Assembly (NCBI GenBank): GCA_900753135.1
Contig: CAADXZ010000023.1
Location: 1 to 12,019, forward strand
Length of the DNA stretch: 12,019 nt
Source of the DNA: Clostridia bacterium
GTDB taxonomy: Bacteria; Bacillota; Clostridia; TANB77; UBA1234
Direction of reading: 5' to 3'
Of this stretch, positions 1 to 5,460 are shown one piece after another (positions within the stretch are counted from its first letter, which is position 1; each line of letters begins with the position of its first letter). Made by a program: the position numbers and the translations under genes. The notes beneath the pieces are model-generated. The model was not told where the DNA came from, searched no databases, and saw only the letters and a program-made list of their open reading frames with translations.

Positions 1-24
1 ATTTAAAATTTTAAGCTTTTTTTA

Positions 25-52
25 TTGTAAAAAATTATCCTTGTGTTACAAT
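25..52 (+). promoter_or_regulatory. Probable sigma-A promoter of the nrd operon
   Basis: TTGTAA at 25-30 and TACAAT at 47-52 are separated by 16 nt, an acceptable housekeeping promoter. Transcription would start near 59, giving a leader of about 94 nt before nrdD. I see no convincing NrdR-box pair beside it. A weaker second candidate (TTGAAG at 70-75, 17-nt spacer, TAAATT) lies downstream. Confidence 0.5.
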
Positions 53-152
53 AGTAAATGAAATATTTTTGAAGTAAGAAATAACGAATGATAAATTATT
101 TTTAGTAATAACCAAAGATGACATAGAGAAAAAATACTAAGGGGGTAGGAAA

Positions 153-2354
153 ATGAACGTAATAAAATTAAAAAGGGAAAACAACACATTAGATATAGCT
201 CTAATGGTTGAATCAGCAACAAGAACAGAAAAACAAGAATATGATGAGACAGCGATTGTAGAAGCATTAGTTCGTGAAGCAAACTGTGATAGGACTCTTG
301 CGAAAGAAGTAGCATCAACAGTTACAGAAAGACTTATGAAAGCTAATGTTTCGGAAGTCAGCACCTCACTAATAAGATCAATGGTTAATAATGTGCTATT
401 AGAGAAAGGATTAAATAAAGAGCTAAAGAGTAATTCAGAAGTTTCAATTCCATTTTACAATATTACTGAAATTATTGAAAATGCTAATAAAGAAAATGGA
501 AATACAGCGCATAATCCAGAATCAATAAACCTAACATTAGCAGAAAGAATCTTGAAAGAATATGCATTAAAGAATGTATTTGATGAAGATATTTCAGCAG
601 CACATTTGGCTGGTGAAATTCATATTCATGATTTGGGCATGATTGATAGATTTTATTGCTCTGGACATTCACCAGAGTATGTTAAGAAAAATGGAATAAG
701 AAATATTCCAACAATTCCTTCAAACTCAAAGCCAGCAAACAGTGCATCTGTACTTGCAAGACATATTTGTTCTTTTACTCAATTCTTACAAGGACAATTT
801 GCTGGTGCTATAGGTTGGGAAGCAATTAATGTTTTCTTTGCACCACTTTTGGTTGGAATGCCATACAAAGAAGTTAAACAATTAGCACAAACATTAATAT
901 TTGATTTGTCTCAACTTGCAGGTGCAAGAGGTGGACAAGTTGCATTCTCTGACTTCAACGTGTATGCATCAATTCCACATCATTATAGAGAAGTTTTTGC
1001 AATGGGACCAAAAGGCAAGTACATGGTAACAGATGAGTTAGATCATATTACATATTTTGATACACAAGCAGAAGCAAAGAAATTTGCTGAAGACAATGGT
1101 CAGAGAGTTTTAAGATATAAGGATTATGAAAAAGAATCTAGAATATTTGCAAAAGCAATATTAGAAGTTGTTGGTGAAGGTGATGCTGATGGTATGCCAT
1201 TCGCATTCCCAAAGATTAACCTACATGTTAACGAAGAATGTTTTACAGATCCAGCTACAAAAGCTTTGCTAATGGTAGCTTGTGAATCTTCTAGTAAGAA
1301 TGGATGCCCATACTTTATATTTGATAGAAACGCATTTTCAGTTTCACAATGTTGCAGATTGAAAATTGATTTTTCTGAGGAAGATAAGAAACTTATTGAT
1401 ACACCAGAAGAATTAAGATTTGTTGGTGGTCAAAATGTTTCAATAAATATGCCAAACATACCACTTAAAGTTGGTAAAAATAAAGAAGCTTTTTACAAAG
1501 AATTGGAACACAGAATGGAAATGGCAGCAAGAGCAAATGTTCAAAGACAAAATTATGTTTGGAAAATTGCTAGTGCTGAAAATTCTCCACTTAGCTTCTA
1601 TGCAAAAGGAATGGATGGAAAAGCTTATGTTAGACTAAAGAACATTTCTTATTTGATTGGTATTGTTGGATTAAATGAATGTGTTTACAATTTGATCGGT
1701 CAACAATTACATGAATCTGATGAAGCATATATGTTAGGATTAGAGATAATTTCTTTCATGTATCAACAAACTAAAGTATTAAGTAAAAAATATGGAATAG
1801 CATTAAAACTTGAGGAAACACCAGCAGAAAGTACTGCAGGAAGATTCGCAAAACTAGATATTAAGAAATATGGTGATCTTGCATATCACAAAGAAAATAG
1901 TTTTGGTGTTTATTATACAAACTCAGTTCACTTTGCAGCCGATAGTGATGTTGATTACATTACTAGATTACAAAAACAATCTAAGTTCCATACATTAGTT
2001 GAAGCTGGTAGTATGATACATATATGGTCTGGAAACAATGTACCAAGTCCAAAAGCTATTTATGATTTACTTGAAAAAACATGGTATAAGACAAAGTGTG
2101 TACAATGGGTATTATCTCCTGAATATACATTATGCCAAGATTGCAGAACAAAGAGCAATGGATTATTAGAGCAATGCCCAAAATGCGGAAGCATAAATAT
2201 AAGAGGCGTTACAAGAATAACTGGTTATTATGTATTTATTGATAAATTTAATAGCGGTAAACGTGCGGAACTTGCAGATAGATTAAGAGAAAATATTGAT
2301 CGTAATCAAGCTAATAAAGATCAGATTGATATAGATGAAATAATAATGAATTAG
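153..2354 (+). CDS. nrdD: Anaerobic (class III) ribonucleoside-triphosphate reductase, large subunit
   Basis: NrdD is a cytoplasmic glycyl-radical enzyme that reduces ribonucleotides to deoxyribonucleotides under anoxia. The 733-residue product shows an N-terminal ATP-cone (about 1-90) for allosteric control, then the catalytic barrel. Key residues seen: C169 in the YCSG motif, the doublet C400-C401 in SQCCRL (expected site of the transient thiyl radical), the family motif PAEST near 557-561, four zinc-ribbon cysteines C661, C664, C675 and C678, and glycyl-radical G691 in RITGYY. The start is set by AAGGGGG at 139-145. It heads an operon with a redoxin, an activase and an FTR-like protein, which argues for a redoxin-fed enzyme rather than the formate-dependent E. 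coli/T4 type; the CC doublet fits but I cannot assign the subtype without an alignment. Residues about 291-321 look like an insertion relative to relatives I remember. The enzyme assignment itself is secure. Confidence 0.97.
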   Translation: MNVIKLKRENNTLDIALMVESATRTEKQEYDETAIVEALVREANCDRTLAKEVASTVTERLMKANVSEVSTSLIRSMVNNVLLEKGLNKELKSNSEVSIPFYNITEIIENANKENGNTAHNPESINLTLAERILKEYALKNVFDEDISAAHLAGEIHIHDLGMIDRFYCSGHSPEYVKKNGIRNIPTIPSNSKPANSASVLARHICSFTQFLQGQFAGAIGWEAINVFFAPLLVGMPYKEVKQLAQTLIFDLSQLAGARGGQVAFSDFNVYASIPHHYREVFAMGPKGKYMVTDELDHITYFDTQAEAKKFAEDNGQRVLRYKDYEKESRIFAKAILEVVGEGDADGMPFAFPKINLHVNEECFTDPATKALLMVACESSSKNGCPYFIFDRNAFSVSQCCRLKIDFSEEDKKLIDTPEELRFVGGQNVSINMPNIPLKVGKNKEAFYKELEHRMEMAARANVQRQNYVWKIASAENSPLSFYAKGMDGKAYVRLKNISYLIGIVGLNECVYNLIGQQLHESDEAYMLGLEIISFMYQQTKVLSKKYGIALKLEETPAESTAGRFAKLDIKKYGDLAYHKENSFGVYYTNSVHFAADSDVDYITRLQKQSKFHTLVEAGSMIHIWSGNNVPSPKAIYDLLEKTWYKTKCVQWVLSPEYTLCQDCRTKSNGLLEQCPKCGSINIRGVTRITGYYVFIDKFNSGKRAELADRLRENIDRNQANKDQIDIDEIIMN

Positions 2355-2378
2355 TAATAAACCAAGGAGGAAACTATA

Positions 2379-2600
2379 ATGATAAAAACATATACAATAC
2401 CAAATTGTCCAATGTGTGAGGAACTAAAAAATTACATGAAAAATAGTCATATATCTTATGAAGAAACAAATGTAGAGGAAGACTTTGTTGCTAGAGCAAA
2501 AATGGTTAGCTTAGATATAGATCAAATGCCAGCAGTAGAAGTAAACGGAAAAGTATATTCTGGAAATGTTGATGAATTAAAAAACATTGTTGCAATGTAG
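2379..2600 (+). CDS. nrdH: Glutaredoxin/NrdH-like redoxin
   Basis: A 73-residue single-domain thioredoxin-fold protein that passes electrons by dithiol exchange. It has the redox motif CPMC at residues 10-13, right after the first beta strand, and the expected cis-proline P51 in QMPAV. The length is typical of NrdH and short glutaredoxins. AAGGAGG at 2364-2370 is an ideal ribosome binding site, and the gene starts 24 nt after the nrdD stop, so the two are co-transcribed. Lying between nrdD and nrdG, it most likely re-reduces the active-site disulfide of NrdD. Its own reductant could be the FTR-like protein encoded at 3371-3580. The physiological partner is inferred from context. Confidence 0.9.
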   Translation: MIKTYTIPNCPMCEELKNYMKNSHISYEETNVEEDFVARAKMVSLDIDQMPAVEVNGKVYSGNVDELKNIVAM

Positions 2601-2620
2601 TTTTATAAAGATGGTTCAAT

Positions 2621-2655
2621 AATTTAAGCGAGCTATTTTAGCTCGCTTAAATTTT
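2621..2655 (+). terminator. Perfect 15-bp hairpin between nrdH and nrdG (attenuator or mRNA-processing element)
   Basis: Arms 2621-2635 and 2639-2653 are perfectly complementary around a TTT loop; the GC-rich centre is GCGAGCTA/TAGCTCGC. Only four T follow (2652-2655), so it is a weak intrinsic terminator at best. There is no clear promoter between it and nrdG, which suggests partial read-through or protection of the upstream nrdD-nrdH message. Confidence 0.65.
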
Positions 2656-2686
2656 CAGCAAAAGAAAAAGGTAAGGGGAGAAAAAT

Positions 2687-3352
2687 ATGGTTAAGTCAGT
2701 AATTTGGTCAAGCATGATAGACTATCCTGAAAATGTATGCACAACATTGTTTACAGGTGTTTGCAATTTTGATTGTGAATTTTGCTATAATAGGGGTCTT
2801 TTAAAAGAAAAAGAGATAGACTTCGAAAAAGAAATTTTGCCTAAATTGTTAGATAGAAAAGATTTTATAGACCATGTGATTATATCTGGTGGTGAATGTA
2901 CAATACATCCAGATTTTGAAAGAATAATAAATATTTTATATGATAATGGTTTCAAGATAGGAATTCATACTAATGGTTATGCACCAGAAGTGTTAGAAAG
3001 AGTAATTGATAAACTTGATTATATTGGAATGGATATAAAAAATGATTTTGATAATTACAATGCTATAACTCAAAAACAAATAGATATAGAAAAAATAAAA
3101 AAATCTATGGATATGATTTTAAATAGTAATGTAAAATACGAATTTAGAACTACTGTATATCCTAAATATATAAACCAAGATAATGTTGTAAATATAGCAA
3201 AATATTTAAAAGAAGTTGGTTCTAAAAATTATGTTTTGCAAAATTATTTTGATTACAACAAAACTGTAATACCTTATTCTAAAGAAAAGATGATGGAAAT
3301 AAAAGAAGAATGTTGTAAATATTTGCCAACAACTGTTAGAGGAATAATTTAA
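2687..3352 (+). CDS. nrdG: Radical-SAM activase of class III ribonucleotide reductase
   Basis: NrdG cleaves S-adenosylmethionine with a [4Fe-4S] cluster to install the glycyl radical on NrdD. In this 221-residue product the cluster motif CX3CX2C is C26, C30 and C33 (CNFDCEFC), and the SAM-binding GGE follows at 68-70 in ISGGEC. The length and the DYPENVCTT opening resemble the NrdG subtype found beside redoxin-type NrdD rather than the shorter E. coli-like form. The ribosome binding site AAGGGGAG at 2673-2680 fixes the start. The gene lies 86 nt after nrdH, behind a strong hairpin, and 18 nt before the FTR-like gene. Pyruvate formate-lyase activase relatives share this fold, but the nrdD context makes the NrdG role very likely. 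Confidence 0.92.
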   Translation: MVKSVIWSSMIDYPENVCTTLFTGVCNFDCEFCYNRGLLKEKEIDFEKEILPKLLDRKDFIDHVIISGGECTIHPDFERIINILYDNGFKIGIHTNGYAPEVLERVIDKLDYIGMDIKNDFDNYNAITQKQIDIEKIKKSMDMILNSNVKYEFRTTVYPKYINQDNVVNIAKYLKEVGSKNYVLQNYFDYNKTVIPYSKEKMMEIKEECCKYLPTTVRGII

Positions 3353-3370
3353 ATAAAAGGAGAATTATTT

Positions 3371-3580
3371 ATGAACGAAATAATAGAAAAAGGGTTAAAA
3401 CTAAATCCAAATATGAAGCTTAATGAAGATTCGGAACATGTTAATAAGATATTGATTGGAATTGAGAAAAAAGACGGACATTGTCCTTGTGTGCTTACAG
3501 TTAATGAAGACACAATATGTCCTTGTAAAAAAATGAGGGAAGAAAACAAGTGCTGTTGTAAGTTATATTTGAACAAGTAG
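3371..3580 (+). CDS. Compact ferredoxin:disulfide reductase (FTR catalytic-chain-like) protein
   Basis: This 69-residue product has six cysteines in three clusters, C38-P-C40, C50-P-C52 and C61-C62-C63, with spacings CPC-X9-CPC-X8-CCC. The catalytic chain of ferredoxin:thioredoxin reductase has CPC-X16-CPC-X8-CHC. By that match C38, C50, C52 and C61 would hold the [4Fe-4S] cluster and C40-C63 would be the active disulfide. Two departures are visible: the first gap is 7 residues shorter, and Cys replaces the family His between the last two functional cysteines. The ribosome binding site AAAGGAG at 3357-3363 supports the start. As the last gene of the nrd operon, it probably takes electrons from ferredoxin and reduces the NrdH-like protein. 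The family call rests on the motif; the role is inferred from the operon and from the known Methanosarcina NrdH/FDR system. Confidence 0.8.
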   Translation: MNEIIEKGLKLNPNMKLNEDSEHVNKILIGIEKKDGHCPCVLTVNEDTICPCKKMREENKCCCKLYLNK

Positions 3581-3590
3581 GAGTAATAGG

Positions 3591-3613
3591 ATAAGGCTAG
3601 TATGCTACCTTAT
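3591..3613 (+). other. Hairpin after the nrd operon, possible weak terminator
   Basis: ATAAGG-C-TAG (3591-3600) pairs with CTA-CCTTAT (3605-3613) around a TATG loop, leaving one bulged C. No T-tract follows, so a role in ending the nrd transcript is only a guess. Confidence 0.35.
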
Positions 3614-3676
3614 AGAAGTACTTATAATATGGTAAAAAATGGCTTGAAAATTAAAATAAAAAAATTAAATTTTGTA

Positions 3677-3705
3677 TTGACAATAAAGCCAATATTTATT
3701 ATACT
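3677..3705 (+). promoter_or_regulatory. Strong sigma-A promoter of the tRNA pair
   Basis: A consensus TTGACA at 3677-3682 is followed by 17 nt and TATACT at 3700-3705. The first tRNA begins 17 nt downstream, as usual for a stable-RNA promoter with a very short leader. Confidence 0.88.
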
Positions 3706-3722
3706 ATCATTTGTCAGCTGAT

Positions 3723-3799
3723 GGATCTTTAGCTCAGTTGGTTAGAGCAACCGGCTCATAACCGGTCGGTCCGGGGTTCGAGTCCCTGAAGATCCACCA
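3723..3799 (+). tRNA. tRNA with CAU anticodon (elongator Met or lysidine-type Ile2)
   Basis: A full cloverleaf is visible: acceptor 3723-3729 with 3789-3795 (fully paired), D arm GCTC/GAGC, anticodon stem ACCGG/CCGGT around loop CTCATAA with CAT at 3757-3759, a 5-nt variable region, T arm with TTCGAGT, and encoded CCA at 3796-3799. The paired first base pair (G-C) excludes a typical initiator tRNA, which has a mismatch there. CAU alone cannot separate elongator Met from Ile2, whose C34 is changed to lysidine by TilS. It is co-transcribed with the tRNA-Tyr gene 20 nt downstream. Confidence 0.95.
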
Positions 3800-3819
3800 T
3801 GACTTTTAATTTAATATAT

Positions 3820-3904
<85 letters not shown>

Positions 3905-3908
3905 AAAG

Positions 3909-3937
3909 CGAGTATCTTAAAAGGTACTCGTTTTTTT
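3909..3937 (+). terminator. Rho-independent terminator of the tRNA operon
   Basis: CGAGTATC (3909-3916) pairs with GGTACTCG (3923-3930; one G-T pair) around a 6-nt loop, followed by seven T (3931-3937). The first 78-bp repeat begins 4 nt later. Confidence 0.9.
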
Positions 3938-3940
3938 ATG

Positions 3941-4018
3941 CGAGAGATTTTCTTCCTTTCAGTCGAAAACTCTCGAGGGACGAAAGAATGAAAATCGAAG
4001 ATTTTCATCTTTCTTGTT
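3941..4018 (+). repeat. Hairpin repeat family A, copy 1 (78 bp)
   Basis: Identical base for base to 5211-5288. It holds two consecutive imperfect hairpins. Hairpin 1 is CGAGAG-A-TTTTC (3941-3952) with GAAAACTCTCG (3965-3975), leaving one bulged A. Hairpin 2 is GAAAGA-A-TGAAAATC with GATTTTCATCTTTC (about 3982-4013), again with one bulged A. An alternative longer pairing between the first arm region and 3979-3995 is also possible. It carries no transposase and is too short to be autonomous. Confidence 0.85.
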
Positions 4019-4038
4019 TGTCGTTTTAGGGATATTTC

Positions 4039-4066
4039 TTGACAAAACATGCTTTGGAGTTATAAA
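4039..4066 (+). promoter_or_regulatory. Sigma-A promoter of the metallophosphoesterase gene
   Basis: Perfect TTGACA at 4039-4044, a 16-nt spacer and TATAAA at 4061-4066. It lies just outside the first 78-bp repeat and would give a leader of roughly 55 nt. That leader contains TCGAGAGTTTT (about 4084-4094), an inverted match to part of hairpin 1 of the repeat. Confidence 0.75.
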
Positions 4067-4127
4067 ATGAAACTGTAAGTTTGTCGAGAGTTTTTTACCC
4101 ATCGTTAATATGAAGGGGGAATATTTG

Positions 4128-5060
4128 GTGCGGAATATGTTGAGAACTTTGATGGTTGCTACAGAAGAATATGTTCCATTAAAGCGTGAACTATTAGGAA
4201 TTGAACCGGATATATTCATTAATGTTGCTACTAAATGTGGTTTTGAACCAATCTATATTGAAGATGAAAATATGAAGCGAGTCATTTTGAAGCAACTTGG
4301 AGTTCCCAAAGTTTTTTTGTATGATCAAAATGAATCTGATGAGTTTTGTTTTTTAAATCTTTCAGACTTTCATGTTGGACATAAAGATTTTGATGAAGAG
4401 TCTCTTTTAAGCGTTTTGCGTAAATATTATGAAAAAGTTAAGAATGCTAAGCATAAATATGTTTTTATTGCTGGTGACGCTTGTGATGCAATATATGAAG
4501 AGGGGCTATCGTACGAATTGGTGCAGGCAAATGATACTTTTGGTAATAAGGTAAAAAAGGAACATCAAATTCAAAGAGAAAAGCTTTATACTATTTTTTC
4601 TTCTTTTCCGTTGGATTATATAGCATTGAATGGAAACCATGAGTATATGTTTGTGCAACTTGGATTACAATCTCCGTTAGCAGTAATTGAAGCAAGACTT
4701 CGTAATGCGGGTATTAATTACACGTTTTATGATACCTACATTATGGATTTTATCATCGCTGGTATTGCGTTAAGAGTAATGCACCTTGAAGGACATCTTT
4801 TTAAAGAAGGTAGAAATCCAATATATGAACGTATAGATCAATTTAAAAATGATAGACTTTTAGCATGTTACTATAATGGAAAAAAGTATCCAGTAAGGAT
4901 TATCCAATCTGGGCATAGACATAAGAAACAAATCTTGTATGATTTGTCAAGTAAAGTGTATGCTATTGAAGCAGGCTCTTTTTTGAAAAACGAAATGAAT
5001 GGTAAACCGCAAATGGTACAGGGGCAAGTTGGAAAAAATGGTATTGTAACTTTGCTGTAA
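4128..5060 (+). CDS. Calcineurin-like metallophosphoesterase with an unrecognised N-terminal region
   Basis: The full set of motifs for a two-metal phosphoesterase is present. Counted from the GTG start at 4128 they are DFH (D80, H82), GD (D117), GNHE (N170, H171), a lone His in MHLEGH (H219 or H223) and GHRH (H263, H265). It should hydrolyse a phosphomonoester or phosphodiester, but the substrate cannot be read from the sequence. The first 75 or so residues, before the metal-binding core, match nothing I recognise. No signal peptide is seen. GTG at 4128 (310 aa) is chosen because AAGGGGG at 4113-4119 sits 8 nt before it; an ATG at 4110 (316 aa) has no ribosome binding site. The gene is a single-gene unit with its own promoter and terminator, inserted between a tRNA operon and murT, and flanked by identical 78-bp repeats. 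Confidence 0.88.
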   Translation: MRNMLRTLMVATEEYVPLKRELLGIEPDIFINVATKCGFEPIYIEDENMKRVILKQLGVPKVFLYDQNESDEFCFLNLSDFHVGHKDFDEESLLSVLRKYYEKVKNAKHKYVFIAGDACDAIYEEGLSYELVQANDTFGNKVKKEHQIQREKLYTIFSSFPLDYIALNGNHEYMFVQLGLQSPLAVIEARLRNAGINYTFYDTYIMDFIIAGIALRVMHLEGHLFKEGRNPIYERIDQFKNDRLLACYYNGKKYPVRIIQSGHRHKKQILYDLSSKVYAIEAGSFLKNEMNGKPQMVQGQVGKNGIVTLL

Positions 5061-5080
5061 TTGTTAATAATTTAATAATA

Positions 5081-5131
5081 AAAGCATCTATTTAAAATAA
5101 GCATTTGGCTTGTTTTGAATAGATGCTTTTT
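5081..5131 (+). terminator. Long hairpin terminator of the metallophosphoesterase gene
   Basis: AAGCATCTATT (5082-5092) pairs with AATAGATGCTT (5118-5128). An inner stem of AAAATAAGC (5094-5102) with GCTTGTTTT (5108-5116) extends it, and TTTTT follows at 5127-5131. The same T-tract forms the left edge of the family B inverted repeat. Confidence 0.88.
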
Positions 5132-5197
5132 GTGTAATAGGAAAGTAACAGATTTGCAGCCTTTTATGTATTGTTTTTCTTTCCCATTACACAAAAA
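5127..5197. repeat. Hairpin repeat family B, full copy (71 bp inverted repeat)
   Basis: Arms 5127-5145 (TTTTTGTGTAATAGGAAAG) and 5179-5197 (CTTTCCCATTACACAAAAA) are complementary except for one A/C pair, with a 33-nt loop. The left half recurs at 7623-7662 after the gatD terminator. It reads as a small stem-loop repeat without coding capacity. Confidence 0.7.
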
Positions 5198-5210
5198 ACA
5201 TTAATTTATA

Positions 5211-5288
5211 CGAGAGATTTTCTTCCTTTCAGTCGAAAACTCTCGAGGGACGAAAGAATGAAAATCGAAGATTTTCATCTTTCTTGTT
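5211..5288 (+). repeat. Hairpin repeat family A, copy 2 (78 bp)
   Basis: Identical to 3941-4018 and in the same orientation, 1270 bp downstream, so that the two copies flank the metallophosphoesterase gene. It contains the same two bulged hairpins. A diverged third copy starts 23 nt further on. Confidence 0.85.
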
Positions 5289-5310
5289 ATGAGAGGATAT
5301 CTAATTTATG

Positions 5311-5347
5311 CGAAAGATTTTCTTACTTTTAGTCGAAAATTTTCTTG
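5311..5347 (+). repeat. Hairpin repeat family A, copy 3 (diverged, hairpin 1 only)
   Basis: CGAAAGATTTTC, then a 12-nt loop ending in AGTC, then GAAAATTTTCTTG. Compared with copies 1 and 2 the left arm has changed GAGAG to GAAAG and the right arm CTCTC to TTTTC, so the stem still pairs (one compensated pair, one G-T). Hairpin 2 is absent. Confidence 0.7.
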
Positions 5348-5377
5348 CATTCTTAATGTGAAAGTGTAGTTTTATTA

Positions 5378-5406
5378 TTGAATATGCATACTGATTGTGA
5401 TACTAT
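5378..5406 (+). promoter_or_regulatory. Probable sigma-A promoter of murT-gatD
   Basis: TTGAAT at 5378-5383, a 17-nt spacer and TACTAT at 5401-5406. The leader to murT would be about 48 nt and includes a small hairpin, TAATGG/CCATTA (5409-5427). The whole gene-free stretch 5061-5460 is accounted for by a terminator, one family B and two family A repeats, and this promoter. Confidence 0.55.
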
Positions 5407-5460
5407 TTTAATGGCTAGAAACCATTAGAAATTGTTGAATAATAATTGATTGGAGGATAT

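Noticed and set aside
1..152. NrdR boxes upstream of nrdD
   Set aside because: No pair of ACA-C-ATATAT-G-TGT-like palindromes could be found near the promoter.
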